A DNA stretch of 64,000 nucleotides from Synchiropus splendidus (GCF_027744825.2 NW_026527078.1:1-64000); one strand, 5' to 3'. Positions 12,758 to 26,749 are shown, counted from the stretch's first letter. Made by a program: numbers and translations. The notes: generated by a model from the letters alone, not told the origin.

Positions 12758-14663
12758 CACCTTATCTCAGGCTGAAAAGCGTTTTTACGCATTGTGCCAT
12801 AACTTTTCAGGGAAGCTTCAGAACATGAAATTTTAACCTCCCACTATCGCAGAAATGGTCTTTCTAGTAGGTGCACATCAAATCTAAGCTGTCTGAAGTG
12901 TTTTTCGAAAGTTATCAACACTTTTATGTTTGGCGTTCCGAAACCCACCTTATCTCAGGCTGAAAAGCGTTTTTGTGCATTGTGCCATAACTTTTCAGGG
13001 AAGCTTCAGAACATGAAATTTTAACCTCCCACTATAGCAGAAAGGGTCTTTCTAGTAGTTGCACATCAAATCTAAACTGTCTGAAGTGTTTTTCCAAAGT
13101 TATCAACACTTTTATGTTTGGCGTTCCGAAACCCACCTTATCTCAGGCTGAAAAGCGTTTTTACGCATTGTGCCATAACTTTTCAGGGAAGCTTCAGAAC
13201 ATGAAATTTTAACCTCCCACTATAGCAGAAAGGGTCTTTCTAGTAGGTGCACATCAAATCTAAGCTGTCTGAAGTGTTTTTCGAAAGTTATTAACACTTT
13301 TATGTTTGGCGTTCCGAAACCCACCTTATCTCAGGCTGAAAAGCGTTTTTGTGCATTGTGCCATAACTTTTCAGGGAAGCTTCAGAACATGAAATTTTAA
13401 CCTCCCACTATAGCAGAAAGGGTCTTTCTAGTAGTTGCACATCAAATCTAAACTGTCTGAAGTGTTTTTCCAAAGTTATCAACACTTTTATGTTTGGCGT
13501 TCCGAAACCCACCTTATCTCAGGCTGAAAAGCGTTTTTACGCATTGTGCCATAACTTTTCAGGGAAGCTTCAGAACATGAAATTTTAACCTCCCACTATA
13601 GCAGAAATGGTCTTTCTAGTAGGTGCACATCAAATCTAAGCTGTCTGAAGTGTTTTTCGAAAGTTATCAACACTTTTATGTTTGGCGTTCCGAAACCCAC
13701 CTTATCTCAGGCTGAAAAGCGTTTTTGTGCATTGTGCCATAACTTTTCAGGGAAGCTTCAGAAAATGAAATTTTAACCTCCCACTATAGCAGAAAGGGTC
13801 TTTCTAGTAGTTGCAAATCAAATCTAAGCTGTCTGAAGTGTTTTTCAAAAGTTATCAACACTTTTATGTTTGGCGTTCCGAAACCCACCTTATCTCAGGC
13901 TGAAAAGCGTTTTTACGCATTGTGCCATAACTTTTCAGGGAAGCTTCAGAACATGAAATTTTAACCTCCCACTATAGCAGAAAGGGTCTTTCTAGTAGTT
14001 GCACATCAAATCTAAACTGTCTGAAGTGTTTTTCCAAAGTTATCAACACTTTTATGTTTGGCGTTCCGAAACCCACCTTATCTCAGGCTGAAAAGCGTTT
14101 TTGTGCATTGTGCCATAACTTTTCAGGGAAGCTTCAGAACATGAAATTTTAACCTTCCACTATAGCAGAAAGGGTCTTTCTAGTAGTTGCACATCAAATC
14201 TAAACTGTCTGAAGTGTTTTTCCAAAGTTATCAACACTTTTATGTTTGGCGTTCCGAAACCCACCTTATCTCAGGCTGAAAAGCGTTTTTGTGCATTGTG
14301 CCATAACTTTTCAGGGAAGCTTCAGAACATGAAATTTTAACCTCCCACTATAGCAGAAAGGGTCTTTCTAGTAGTTGCACATCAAATCTAAACTGTCTGA
14401 AGTGTTTTTCCAAAGTTATTAACACTTTTATGTTTGGCGTTCCGAAACCCACCTTATCTCAGGCTGAAAAGCGTTTTTGTGCATTGTGCCATAACTTTTC
14501 AGGGAAGCTTCAGAACATGAAATTTTAACCTCCCACTATAGCAGAAAGGGTCTTTCTAGTAGTTGCACATCAAATCTAAACTGTCTGAAGTGTTTTTCCA
14601 AAGTTATCAACACTTTTATGTTTGGCGTTCCGAAACCCACCTTATCTCAGGCTGAAAAGCGTT
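12758..14663. repeat. Ten-unit block shared at a 16-monomer offset, copy 2
   Basis: Partner of 9750-11655. It differs by a private agaaaatg (about 13763) and ttgcaaatc (about 13815). Part of this block was itself copied again 2068 bp (11 x 188) downstream: agaaaatg recurs near 15831 and aaccttcc at 16223. Confidence 0.75.
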
Positions 14664-14999
14664 TTTGTGCATTGTGCCATAACTTTTCAGGGAAGCTTCA
14701 GAACATGAAATTTTAACCTTCCACTATAGCAGAAAGGGTCTTTCTAGTAGTTGCACATCAAATCTAAACTGTCTGAAGTGTTTTTCCAAAGTTATCAACA
14801 CTTTTATGTTTGGCGTTCCGAAACCCACCTTATCTCAGGCTGAAAAGCGTTTTTGTGCATTGTGCCATAACTTTTCAGGGAAGCTTCAGAACATGAAATT
14901 TTAACCTCCCACTATAGCAGAAAGGGTCTTTCTAGTAGTTGCACATCAAATCTAAACTGTCTGAAGTGTTTTTCCAAATTTATTAACACTTTTATGTTT

Positions 15000-16730
15000 G
15001 GCGTTCCGAAACCCACCTTATCTCAGGCTGAAAAGCGTTTTTGTGCATTGTGCCATAACTTTTCAGGGAAGCTTCAGAACATGAAATTTTAACCTCCCAC
15101 TATAGCAGAAAGGGTCTTTCTAGTAGTTGCACATCAAATCTAAACTGTCTGAAGTGTTTTTCCAAAGTTATCAACACTTTTATGTTTGGCGTTCCGAAAC
15201 CCACCTTATCTCAGGCTGAAAAGCGTTTTTACGCATTGTGCCATAACTTTTCAGGGAAGCTTCAGAACATTAAATTTTAACCTCCCACTATAGCAGAAAG
15301 GGTCTTTCTAGTAGGTGCACATCAAATCTAAGCTGTCTGAAGTGTTTTTCGAAAGTTATTAACACTTTTATGTTTGGCGTTCCGAAACCCACCTTATCTC
15401 AGGCTGAAAAGCGTTTTTGTGCATTGTGCCATAACTTTTCAGGGAAGCTTCAGAACATGAAATTTTAACCTCCCACTATAGCAGAAAGGGTCTTTCTAGT
15501 AGTTGCACATCAAATCTAAACTGTCTGAAGTGTTTTTCCAAAGTTATCAACACTTTTATGTTTGGCGTTCCGAAACCCACCTTATCTCAGGCTGAAAAGC
15601 GTTTTTACGCATTGTGCCATAACTTTTCAGGGAAGCTTCAGAACATGAAATTTTAACCTCCCACTATAGCAGAAATGGTCTTTCTAGTAGGTGCACATCA
15701 AATCTAAGCTGTCTGAAGTGTTTTTCGAAAGTTATCAACACTTTTATGTTTGGCGTTCCGAAACCCACCTTATCTCAGGCTGAAAAGCGTTTTTGTGCAT
15801 TGTGCCATAACTTTTCAGGGAAGCTTCAGAAAATGAAATTTTAACCTCCCACTATAGCAGAAAGGGTCTTTCTAGTAGTTGCACATCAAATCTAAGCTGT
15901 CTGAAGTGTTTTTCAAAAGTTATCAACACTTTTATGTTTGGCGTTCCGAAACCCACCTTATCTCAGGCTGAAAAGCGTTTTTACGCATTGTGCCATAACT
16001 TTTCAGGGAAGCTTCAGAACATGAAATTTTAACCTCCCACTATAGCAGAAAGGGTCTTTCTAGTAGTTGCACATCAAATCTAAACTGTCTGAAGTGTTTT
16101 TCCAAAGTTATCAACACTTTTATGTTTGGCGTTCCGAAACCCACCTTATCTCAGGCTGAAAAGCGTTTTTGTGCATTGTGCCATAACTTTTCAGGGAAGC
16201 TTCAGAACATGAAATTTTAACCTTCCACTATAGCAGAAAGGGTCTTTCTAGTAGTTGCACATCAAATCTAAACTGTCTGAAGTGTTTTTCCAAAGTTATC
16301 AACACTTTTATGTTTGGCGTTCCGAAACCCACCTTATCTCAGGCTGAAAAGCGTTTTTGTGCATTGTGCCATAACTTTTCAGGGAAGCTTCAGAACATGA
16401 AATTTTAACCTCCCACTATAGCAGAAAGGGTCTTTCTAGTAGTTGCACATCAAATCTAAACTGTCTGAAGTGTTTTTCCAAAGTTATTAACACTTTTATG
16501 TTTGGCGTTCCGAAACCCACCTTATCTCAGGCTGAAAAGCGTTTTTGTGCATTGTGCCATAACTTTTCAGGGAAGCTTCAGAACATGAAATTTTAACCTC
16601 CCACTATAGCAGAAAGGGTCTTTCTAGTAGTTGCACATCAAATCTAAACTGTCTGAAGTGTTTTTCCAAAGTTATCAACACTTTTATGTTTGGCGTTCCG
16701 AAACCCACCTTATCTCAGGCTGAAAAGCGG
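15000..16730. repeat. Nine-unit block derived from about 12.93-14.66 kb at an 11-monomer offset
   Basis: Each marker of the source block lies 2068 bp upstream: a D-like unit with ttattaac (13147 to 15215), aaatgg, agaaaatg (13763 to 15831) and aaccttcc (14155 to 16223). It carries a private acattaaatt near 15269. Agreement ends near 16730, where this copy has ac and the other has gt. Confidence 0.75.
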
Positions 16731-16929
16731 TTTTACGCATTGTGCCATAACTTTTCAGGGAAGCTTCAGAACATGAAATTTTAACCTCCCACTATAGCAG
16801 AAATGGTCTTTCTAGTAGGTGCACATCAAATCTAAGCTGTCTGAAGTGTTTTTCGAAAGTTATCAACACTTTTATGTTTGGCGTTCCGAAACCCACCTTA
16901 TCTCAGGCTGAAAAGCGTTTTTGTGCATT

Positions 16930-18809
16930 GTGCCATAACTTTTCAGGGAAGCTTCAGAACATGAAATTTTAACCTCCCACTATAGCAGAAAGGGTCTTTC
17001 TAGTAGTTGCACATCAAATCTAAGCTGTCTGAAGTGTTTTTCAAAAGTTATCAACACTTTTATGTTTGGCGTTCCGAAACCCACCTTATCTCAGGCTGAA
17101 AAGCGTTTTTACGCATTGTGCCATAACTTTTCAGGGAAGCTTCAGAACATGAAATTTTAACCTCCCACTATAGCAGAAAGGGTCTTTCTAGTAGTTGCAC
17201 ATCAAATCTAAACTGTCTGAAGTGTTTTTCCAAAGTTATCAACACTTTTATGTTTGGCGTTCCGAAACCCACCTTATCTCAGGCTGAAAAGCGTTTTTGT
17301 GCATTGTGCCATAACTTTTCAGGGAAGCTTCAGAACATGAAATTTTAACCTTCCACTATAGCAGAAAGGGTCTTTCTAGTAGTTGCACATCAAATCTAAA
17401 CTGTCTGAAGTGTTTTTCCAAAGTTATCAACACTTTTATGTTTGGCGTTCCGAAACCCACCTTATCTCAGGCTGAAAAGCGTTTTTGTGCATTGTGCCAT
17501 AACTTTTCAGGGAAGCTTCAGAACATGAAATTTTAACCTGCCACTATAGCAGAAAGGGTCTTTCTAGTAGTTGCACATCAAATCTAAACTGTCTGAAGTG
17601 TTTTTCCAAAGTTATCAACACTTTTATGTTTGGCGTTCCAAAACCCACCTTATCTCAGGCTGAAAAGCGTTTTTGTGCATTGTGCCATAACTTTTCAGGG
17701 AAGCTTCAGAACATGAAATTTTAACCTCCCACTATAGCAGAAAGGGTCTTTCTAGTAGTTGCACATCAAATCTAAACTGTCTGAAGTGTTTTTCCAAAGT
17801 TATCAACACTTTTATGTTTGGCGTTCCGAAACCCACGTTATCTCAGGCTGAAAAGCGTTTTTACGCATTGTGCCATAACTTTTCAGGGAAGCTTCAGAAC
17901 ATGAAATTTTAACCTCCCACTATAGCAGAAAGGGTCTTTCTAGTAGGTGCACATCAAATCTAAGCTGTCTGAAGTGTTTTTCGAAAGTTATCAACACTTT
18001 TATGTTTGGCGTTCCGAAACCCACCTTATCTCAGGCTGAAAAGCGTTTTTGTGCATTGTGCCATAACTTTTCAGGGAAGCTTCAGAACATGAAATTTTAA
18101 CCTCCCACTATAGCAGAAAGGGTCTTTCTAGTAGTTGCACATCAAATCTAAGCTGTCTGAAGTGTTTTTCAAAAGTTATCAACACTTTTATGTTTGGCGT
18201 TCCGAAACCCACCTTATCTCAGGCTGAAAAGCGTTTTTGTGCATTGTGCCATAACTTTTCAGGAAAGCTTCAGAACATGACATTTTAACCTCCCACTATA
18301 GCAGAAAGGGTCTTTCTAGTAGTTGCACATCAAATCTAAACTGTCTGAAGTGTTTTTCCAAAGTTATCAACACTTTTATGTTTGGCGTTCCGAAACCCAC
18401 CTTATCTCAGGCTGAAAAGCGTTTTTGTGCATTGTGCCATAACTTTTCAGGGAAGCTTCAGAACATGAAATTTTAACCTCCCACTATAGCAGAAAGGGTC
18501 TTTCTAGTAGTTGCACATCAAATCTAAACTGTCTGAAGTGTTTTTCCAAAGTTATCAACACTTTTATGTTTGGCGTTCCGAAACCCACCTTATCTCAGGC
18601 TGAAAAGCGTTTTTACGCATTGTGCCATAACTTTTCAGGGAAGCTTCAGAACATGAAATTTTAACCTCCCACTATAGCAGAAAGGGTCTTTCTAGTAGGT
18701 GCACATCAAATCTAAGCTCTCTGAAGTGTTTTTTGAAAGTTATCAACACTTTTATGTTTGGCGTTCCGAAACCCACCTTATCTCAGGCTGAAAAGCGTTT
18801 TTGTGCATT
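16930..18809. repeat. Ten-monomer (1880 bp) higher-order unit, copy 1
   Basis: This block holds several otherwise rare variants: aaccttcc (ttcc at 17351), aacctgcc (17540), gttccaaaac (17640), acccacgtta (17831-17840), acatgacatt (about 18281) and tttttgaaag (about 18731). All recur exactly 1880 bp downstream in the next block. Boundaries are set by where the two series diverge: an aaatgg D-like unit upstream here and t130 units after the second copy. Confidence 0.9.
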
Positions 18810-20689
18810 GTGCCATAACTTTTCAGGAAAGCTTCAGAACATGAAATTTTAACCTCCCACTATAGCAGAAAGGGTCTTTCTAGTAGTTGCACATCAAATC
18901 TAAGCTGTCTGAAGTGTTTTTCAAAAGTTATCAACACTTTTATGTTTGGCGTTCCGAAACCCACCTTATCTCAGGCTGAAAAGCGTTTTTACGCATTGTG
19001 CCATAACTTTTCAGGGAAGCTTCAGAACATGAAATTTTAACCTCCCACTATAGCAGAAAGGGTCTTTCTAGTAGTTGCACATCAAATCTAAACTGTCTGA
19101 AGTGTTTTTCCAAAGTTATCAACACTTTTATGTTTGGCGTTCCGAAACCCACCTTATCTCAGGCTGAAAAGCGTTTTTGTGCATTGTGCCATAACTTTTC
19201 AGGGAAGCTTCAGAACATGAAATTTTAACCTTCCACTATAGCAGAAAGGGTCTTTCTAGTAGTTGCACATCAAATCTAAACTGTCTGAAGTGTTTTTCCA
19301 AAGTTATCAACACTTTTATGTTTGGCGTTCCGAAACCCACCTTATCTCAGGCTGAAAAGCGTTTTTGTGCATTGTGCCATAACTTTTCAGGGAAGCTTCA
19401 GAACATGAAATTTTAACCTGCCACTATAGCAGAAAGGGTCTTTCTAGTAGTTGCACATCAAATCTAAACTGTCTGAAGTGTTTTTCCAAAGTTATCAACA
19501 CTTTTATGTTTGGCGTTCCAAAACCCACCTTATCTCAGGCTGAAAAGCGTTTTTGTGCATTGTGCCATAACTTTTCAGGGAAGCTTCAGAACATGAAATT
19601 TTAACCTCCCACTATAGCAGAAAGGGTCTTTCTAGTAGTTGCACATCAAATCTAAACTGTCTGAAGTGTTTTTCCAAAGTTATCAACACTTTTATGTTTG
19701 GCGTTCCGAAACCCACGTTATCTCAGGCTGAAAAGCGTTTTTACGCATTGTGCCATAACTTTTCAGGGAAGCTTCAGAACATGAAATTTTAACCTCCCAC
19801 TATAGCAGAAAGGGTCTTTCTAGTAGGTGCACATCAAATCTAAGCTGTCTGAAGTGTTTTTCGAAAGTTATCAACACTTTTATGTTTGGCGTTCCGAAAC
19901 CCACCTTATCTCAGGCTGAAAAGCGTTTTTGTGCATTGTGCCATAACTTTTCAGGGAAGCTTCAGAACATGAAATTTTAACCTCCCACTATAGCAGAAAG
20001 GGTCTTTCTAGTAGTTGCACATCAAATCTAAGCTGTCTGAAGTGTTTTTCAAAAGTTATCAACACTTTTATGTTTGGCGTTCCGAAACCCACCTTATCTC
20101 AGGCTGAAAAGCGTTTTTGTGCATTGTGCCATAACTTTTCAGGAAAGCTTCAGAACATGACATTTTAACCTCCCACTATAGCAGAAAGGGTCTTTCTAGT
20201 AGTTGCACATCAAATCTAAACTGTCTGAAGTGTTTTTCCAAAGTTATCAACACTTTTATGTTTGGCGTTCCGAAACCCACCTTATCTCAGGCTGAAAAGC
20301 GTTTTTGTGCATTGTGCCATAACTTTTCAGGGAAGCTTCAGAACATGAAATTTTAACCTCCCACTATAGCAGAAAGGGTCTTTCTAGTAGTTGCACATCA
20401 AATCTAAACTGTCTGAAGTGTTTTTCCAAAGTTATCAACACTTTTATGTTTGGCGTTCCGAAACCCACCTTATCTCAGGCTGAAAAGCGTTTTTACGCAT
20501 TGTGCCATAACTTTTCAGGGAAGCTTCAGAACATGAAATTTTAACCTCCCACTATAGCAGAAAGGGTCTTTCTAGTAGGTGCACATCAAATCTAAGCTCT
20601 CTGAAGTGTTTTTTGAAAGTTATCAACACTTTTATGTTTGGCGTTCCGAAACCCACCTTATCTCAGGCTGAAAAGCGTTTTTGTGCATT
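18810..20689. repeat. Ten-monomer (1880 bp) higher-order unit, copy 2
   Basis: Direct tandem partner of 16930-18809, with markers at 19231, 19420, 19520, 19711-19720, 20161 and 20611-20620. I saw no difference from copy 1 at any marker I compared, making this one of the least diverged duplications in the window. I did not align every base. Confidence 0.9.
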
Positions 20690-21049
20690 GTGCCATAACT
20701 TTTCAGGAAAGCTTCAGAACATGAAATTTTAACCTCCCACTATAGCAGAAAGGGTCTTTCTAGTAGTTGCACATCAAATCTAAACTGTCTGAAGTGTTTT
20801 TCCAAAGTTATTAACACTTTTATGTTTGGCGTTCCGAAACCCACCTTATCTCAGGCTGAAAAGCGTTTTTGTGCATTGTGCCATAACTTTTCAGGGAAGC
20901 TTCAGAACATGAAATTTTAACCTCCCACTATAGCAGAAAGGGTCTTTCTAGTAGTTGCACATCAAATCTAAACTGTCTGAAGTGTTTTTCCAAAGTTATT
21001 AACACTTTTATGTTTGGCGTTCCGAAACCCACCTTATCTCAGGCTGAAA

Positions 21050-22240
21050 AGCGTTTTTGTGCATTGTGCCATAACTTTTCAGGGAAGCTTCAGAACATGA
21101 AATTTTAACCTCCCACTATAGCAGAAAGGGTCTTTCTAGTAGTTGCACATCAAATCTAAACTGTCTGAAGTGTTTTTCCAAAGTTATTAACACTTTTATG
21201 TTTTGCTTTCCGAAACCCACCTTATCTCAGTCTGAAAAGCGTTTTTACGCATTGTGCCATAACTTTTCAGGGAAGCTTCAGAACATGAAATTTTAACCTC
21301 CCACTATAGCAGAAAGGGTCTTTCTAGTAGGTGCACATCAAATCTAAACTGTCTGAAGTGTTTTTCCAAAGTTATTAACACTTTTATGTTTGGCGTTCCG
21401 AAACCCACCTTATCTCAGGCTGAAAAGCGTTTTTACGCATTGTGCCATAACTTTTCAGGGAAGCTTCAGAACATGAAATTTTAACCTCCCACTATAGCAG
21501 AAAGGGTCTTTCTAGTAGTTGCACATCAAATCTAAGCTGTCTGAAGTGTTTTTCAAAAGTTATCAACACTTTTATGTTTGGCGTTCCGAAACCCACCTTA
21601 TCTCAGGCTGAAAAGCGTTTTTACGCATTGTGCCATAACTTTTCAGGGAAGCTTCAGAACATGAAATTTTAACCTCCCACTATAGCAGAAAGGGTCTTTC
21701 TAGTAGTTGCACATCAAATCTAAACTGTCTGAAGTGTTTTTCCAAAGTAATCAACACTTTTATGTTTGGCGTTCCGAAACCCACCTTATCTCAGGCTGAA
21801 AAGCGTTTTTGTGCATTGTGCCATAACTTTTCAGGGAAGCTTCAGAACATGAAATTTTAACCTCCCACTATAGCAGAAAGGGTCTTTCTAGTAGTTGCAC
21901 ATCAAATCTAAACTGTCTGAAGTGTTTTTCCAAAGTTATTAACACTTTTATGTTTGGCGTTCCGAAACCCACCTTATCTCAGGCTGAAAAGCGTTTTTGT
22001 GCATTGTGCCATAACTTTTCAGGGAAGCTTCAGAACATGAAATTTTAACCTCCCACTATAGCAGAAAGGGTCTTTCTAGTAGTTGCACATCAAATCTAAA
22101 CTGTCTGAAGTGTTTTTCCAAAGTTATCAACACTTTTAAGTTTGGCGTTCCGAAACCCACCTTATCTCAGGCTGAAAAGCGTTTTTACGCATTGTGCCAT
22201 AACTTTTCAGGGAAGCTTCAGAACATGAAATTTTAACCTC
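21050..22240. repeat. Six-unit block with tttttgc-type variant, left member of a three-copy set
   Basis: Markers are ttttgc in place of tttggc with tcagtctg (about 21201-21230), an ac/g85/a102 hybrid unit, agtaatcaac (21746) and cttttaag (22137). These recur at an offset of 6015 bp (32 monomers less one base) at 27216, 27761 and 28152, and again 5639 bp further on. This copy has a private gctttcc. The first two markers also occur in an isolated unit near 1839-1870. Confidence 0.8.
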
Positions 22241-22249
22241 CCACTATAG

Positions 22250-24950
22250 CAGAAAGGGTCTTTCTAGTAGGTGCACATCAAATCTAAGCTCTCTGAAGTG
22301 TTTTTCGAAAGTTATCAACACTTTTATGTTTGGCGTTCCGAAACCCACCTTATCTCAGGCTGAAAAGCGTTTTTGTGCATTGTGCCATAACTTTTCAGGG
22401 AAGCTTCAGAACATGAAATTTTAACCTCCCACTATAGCAGAAAGGGTCTTTCTAGTAGTTGCACATCAAATCTAAACTGTCTGAAGTGTTTTTCCAAAGT
22501 TATCAACACTTTTATGTTTGGCGTTCCGAAACCCACCTTATCTCAGGCTGAAAAGCGTTTTTACGCATTGTGCCATAACTTTTCAGGGAAGCTTCAGAAC
22601 ATGAAATTTTAACCTCCCACTATAGCAGAAAGGGTCTTTCTAGTAGTTGCACATCAAATCTAAACTGTCTGAAGTGTTTTTCCAAAGTTATTAACACTTT
22701 TATGTTTGGCGTTCCGAAACCCACCTTATCTCAGGCTGAAAAGCGTTTTTGTGCATTGTGCCATAACTTTTCAGGGAAGCTTCAGAACATGAAATTTTAA
22801 CCTCCCACTATAGCAGAAAGGGTCTTTCTAGTAGTTGCACATCAAATCTAAGCTGTCTGAAGTGTTTTTCTAAAGTTATCAACACTTTTATGTTTGGCGT
22901 TCCGAAACCCACCTTATCTCAGGCTGAAAAGCGTTTTTGTGCATTGTGCCATAAGTTTTCAGGGAAGCTTCAGAACATGAAATTTTAACCTCCCACTATA
23001 GCAGAAAGGGTCTTTCTAGTAGTTGCACATCAAATCTAAGCTGTCTGAAGTGTTTTTCAAAAGTTATCAACACTTTTATGTTTGGCGTTCCGAAACCCAC
23101 CTTATCTCAGGCTGAAAAGCGTTTTTGTGCATTGTGCCATAACTTTTCAGGAAAGCTTCAGAACATGAAATTTTAACCTCCCACTATAGCAGAAAGTGTC
23201 TTTCTAGTAGTTGCACATCAAATCTAAACTGTGTGAAGTGTTTTTCCAAAGTTATCAACACTTTTATGTTTGGCGTTCCGAAACCCACCTTATCTCAGGC
23301 TGAAAAGCGTTTTTACGCATTGTGCCATAACTTTTCAGGGAAGCTTCAGAACATGAAATTTTAACCTCCCACTATAGCAGAAAGGGTCTTTCTAGTAGGT
23401 GCACATCAAATCTAAGCTCTCTGAAGTGTTTTTCGAAAGTTATCAACACTTTTATGTTTGGCGTTCCGAAACCCACCTTATCTCAGGCTGAAAAGCGTTT
23501 TTGTGCATTGTGCCATAACTTTTCAGGGAAGCTTCAGAACATGAAATTTTAACCTCCCACTATAGCAGAAAGGGTCTTTCTAGTAGTTGCACATCAAATC
23601 TAAACTGTCTGAAGTGTTTTTCCAAAGTTATCAACACTTTTATGTTTGGCGTTCCGAAACCCACCTTATCTCAGGCTGAAAAGCGTTTTTACGCATTGTG
23701 CCATAACTTTTCAGGGAAGCTTCAGAACATGAAATTTTAACCTCCCACTATAGCAGAAAGGGTCTTTCTAGTAGTTGCACATCAAATCTAAACTGTCTGA
23801 AGTGTTTTTCCAAAGTTATTAACACTTTTATGTTTGGCGTTCCGAAACCCACCTTATCTCAGGCTGAAAAGCGTTTTTGTGCATTGTGCCATAACTTTTC
23901 AGGGAAGCTTCAGAACATGAAATTTTAACCTCCCACTATAGCAGAAAGGGTCTTTCTAGTAGTTGCACATCAAATCTAAACTGTCTGAAGTGTTTTTCCA
24001 AAGTTATCAACACTTTTATGTTTGGCGTTCCGAAACCCACCTTATCTCAGGCTGAAAAGCGTTTTTACGCATTGTGCCATAACTTTTCAAGGAAGCTTCA
24101 GAACATGAAATTTTAACCTCCCACTATAGCAGAAAGGGTCTTTCTAGTAGGTGCACATCAAATCTAAGCTGTCTGATGTGTTTTTCGACAGTTATCAACA
24201 CTTTTATGTTTGGCGTTCCGAAACCCACCTTATCTCAGGCTGAAAAGCGTTTTTGTGCATTGTGCCATAACTTTTCAGGGAAGCTTCAGAACATGAAATT
24301 TTAACCTCCCACTATAGCAGAAAGGGTCTTTCTAGTAGTTGCACATCAAATCTAAGCTGTCTGAAGTGTTTTTCAAAAGTTATCAACACTTTTATGTTTG
24401 GCGTTCCGAAACCCACCTTATCTCAGGCTGAAAAGCGTTTTTGTGCATTGTGCCATAACTTTTCAGGAAAGCTTCAGAACATGAAATTTTAACCTCCCAC
24501 TATAGCAGAAAGGGTCTTTCTAGTAGTTGCACATCAAATCTAAACTGTGTGAAGTGTTTTTCCAAAGTTATCAACACTTTTATGTTTGGCGTTCCGAAAC
24601 CCACCTTATCTCAGGCTGAAAAGCGTTTTTACGCATTGTGCCATAACTTTTCAGGGAAGCTTCAGAACATGAAATTTTAACCTCCCACTATAGCAGAAAG
24701 GGTCTTTCTAGTAGGTGCACATCAAATCTAAGCTCTCTGAAGTGTTTTTCGAAAGTTATCAACACTTTTATGTTTGGCGTTCCGAAACCCACCTTATCTC
24801 AGGCTGAAAAGCGTTTTTGTGCATTGTGCCATAACTTTTCAGGGAAGCTTCAGAACATGAAATTTTAACCTCCCACTATAGCAGAAAGGGTCTTTCTAGT
24901 AGTTGCACATCAAATCTAAACTGTCTGAAGTGTTTTTCCAAAGTTATCAA
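22250..24950. repeat. Fourteen-unit block, copy 1 of three
   Basis: Markers are tttttctaaag (22871), cataagtt (22951), gtgtgaag (about 23231), ttttcaagg (24090) and ctgatgtg (about 24175). They recur 6579 bp (35 monomers less one base) downstream at 29450, 29530, about 29811, 30669 and about 30754, and again 5639 bp beyond. This copy has a private tcgacag near 24188. Confidence 0.82.
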
Positions 24951-25188
24951 CACTTTTATGTTTGGCGTTCCGAAACCCACCTTATCTCAGGCTGAAAAGC
25001 GTTTTTGTGCATTGTGCCATAACTTTTCAGGGAAGCTTCAGAACATGAAATTTTAACCTCCCACTATAGCAGAAAGGGTCTTTCTAGTAGTTGCACATCA
25101 AATCTAAACTGTCTGAAGTGTTTTTCCAAAGTTATTAACACTTTTATGTTGGCGTTCCGAAACCCACCTTATCTCAGGCTGAAAAGCG

Positions 25189-25376
25189 TTTTTGTGCATT
25201 GTGCCATAACTTTTCAGGGAAGCTTCAGAACATGAAATTTTAACCTCCCACTATAGCAGAAAGGGTCTTTCTAGTAGTTGCACATCAAATCTAAGCTCTC
25301 TGAAGTGTTTTTCGAAAGTTATCAACACTTTTATGTTTGGCGTTCCGAAACCCACCTTATGTCAGGCTGAAAAGCG
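25189..25376. repeat. Chimeric A/D monomer
   Basis: The left half is type A (gt start, gtagttgc) and the right half is type D (aagctctctg, tcgaaag, followed by ttatgtcagg). In the related stretch near 37970-38345 the same neighbours (a preceding tatgttggcg deletion and a following ttatgtcagg, then tatagtag) flank two separate units, an A then a D. The unit here is best read as a one-monomer deletion with its crossover between consensus positions 85 and 102. Confidence 0.75.
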
Positions 25377-26749
25377 TTTTTGTGCATTGTGCCATAACTT
25401 TTCAGGGAAGCTTCAGAACATGAAATTTTAACCTCCCACTATAGTAGAAAGGGTCTTTCTAGTAGTTGCACATCAAATCTAAACTGTCTGAAGTGTTTTT
25501 CCAAAGTTATCAACACTTTTATGTTTGGCGTTCCGAAACCCACCTTATCTCAGGCTGAAAAGCGTTTTTGTGCATTGTGCCATAACTTTTCAGGGAAGCT
25601 TCAGAACATGAAATTTTAACCTCCCACTATAGCAGAAAGGGTCTTTCTAGTAGTTGCACATCAAATCTAAACTGTCTGAAGTGTTTTTCCAAAGTTATTA
25701 ACACTTTTATGTTTGGCGTTCCGAAACCCACCTTATCTCAGGCTGAAAAGCGTTTTTGTGCATTGTGCCATAACTTTTCAGGGAAGCTTCAGAACATGAA
25801 ATTTTAACCTCCCACTATAGCAGAAAGGGTCTTTCTAGTAGTTGCACATCAAATCTAAACTGTCTGAAGTGTTTTTCCAAAGTTATTAACACTTTTATGT
25901 TTGGCGTTCCGAAACCCACCTTATCTCAGGCTGAAAAGCGTTTTTGTGCATTGTGCCATAACTTTTCAGGGAAGCTTCAGAACATGAAATTTTAACCTCC
26001 CACTATAGCAGAAAGGGTCTTTCTAGTAGTTGCACATCAAATCTAAACTGTCTGAAGTGTTTTTCCAAAGTTATCAACACTTTTATGTTTGGCGTTCCGA
26101 AACCCACCTTATCTCAGGCTGAAAAGCGTTTTTACGCATTGTGCCATAACTTTTCAGGGAAGCTTCAGAACATGAAATTTTAACCTCCCACTATAGCAGA
26201 AAGGGTCTTTCTAGTAGGTGCACATCAAATCTAAGCTGTCTGAAGTGTTTTTCGAAAGTTATCAACACTTTTATGTTTGGCGTTCCGAAACCCACCTTAT
26301 CTCAGGCTGAAAAGCGTTTTTGTGCATTGTGCCATAACTTTTCAGGGAAGCTTCAGAACATGAAATTTTAACCTCCCACTATAGCAGAAAGGGTCTTTCT
26401 AGTAGTTGCACATCAAATCTAAACTGTCTGAAGTGTTTTTTCAAAGTTATCAACACTTTTATGTTTGGCGTTCCGAAACCCACCTTATCTCAGGCTGAAA
26501 AGCGTTTTTGTGCATTGTGCCATAACTTTTCAGGGAAGCTTCAGAACATGAAATTTTAACCTCCCACTATAGCAGAAAGGGTCTTTCTAGTAGTTGCACA
26601 TCAAATCTAAGCTGTCTGAAGTGTTTTTCAAAAGTTATCAACACTTTTATGTTTGGCGTTCCGAAACCCACCTTATCTCAGGCTGAAAAGCGTTTTTGTG
26701 CATTGTGCCATAACTTTTCAGGAAAGCTTCAGAACATGAAATTTTAACC

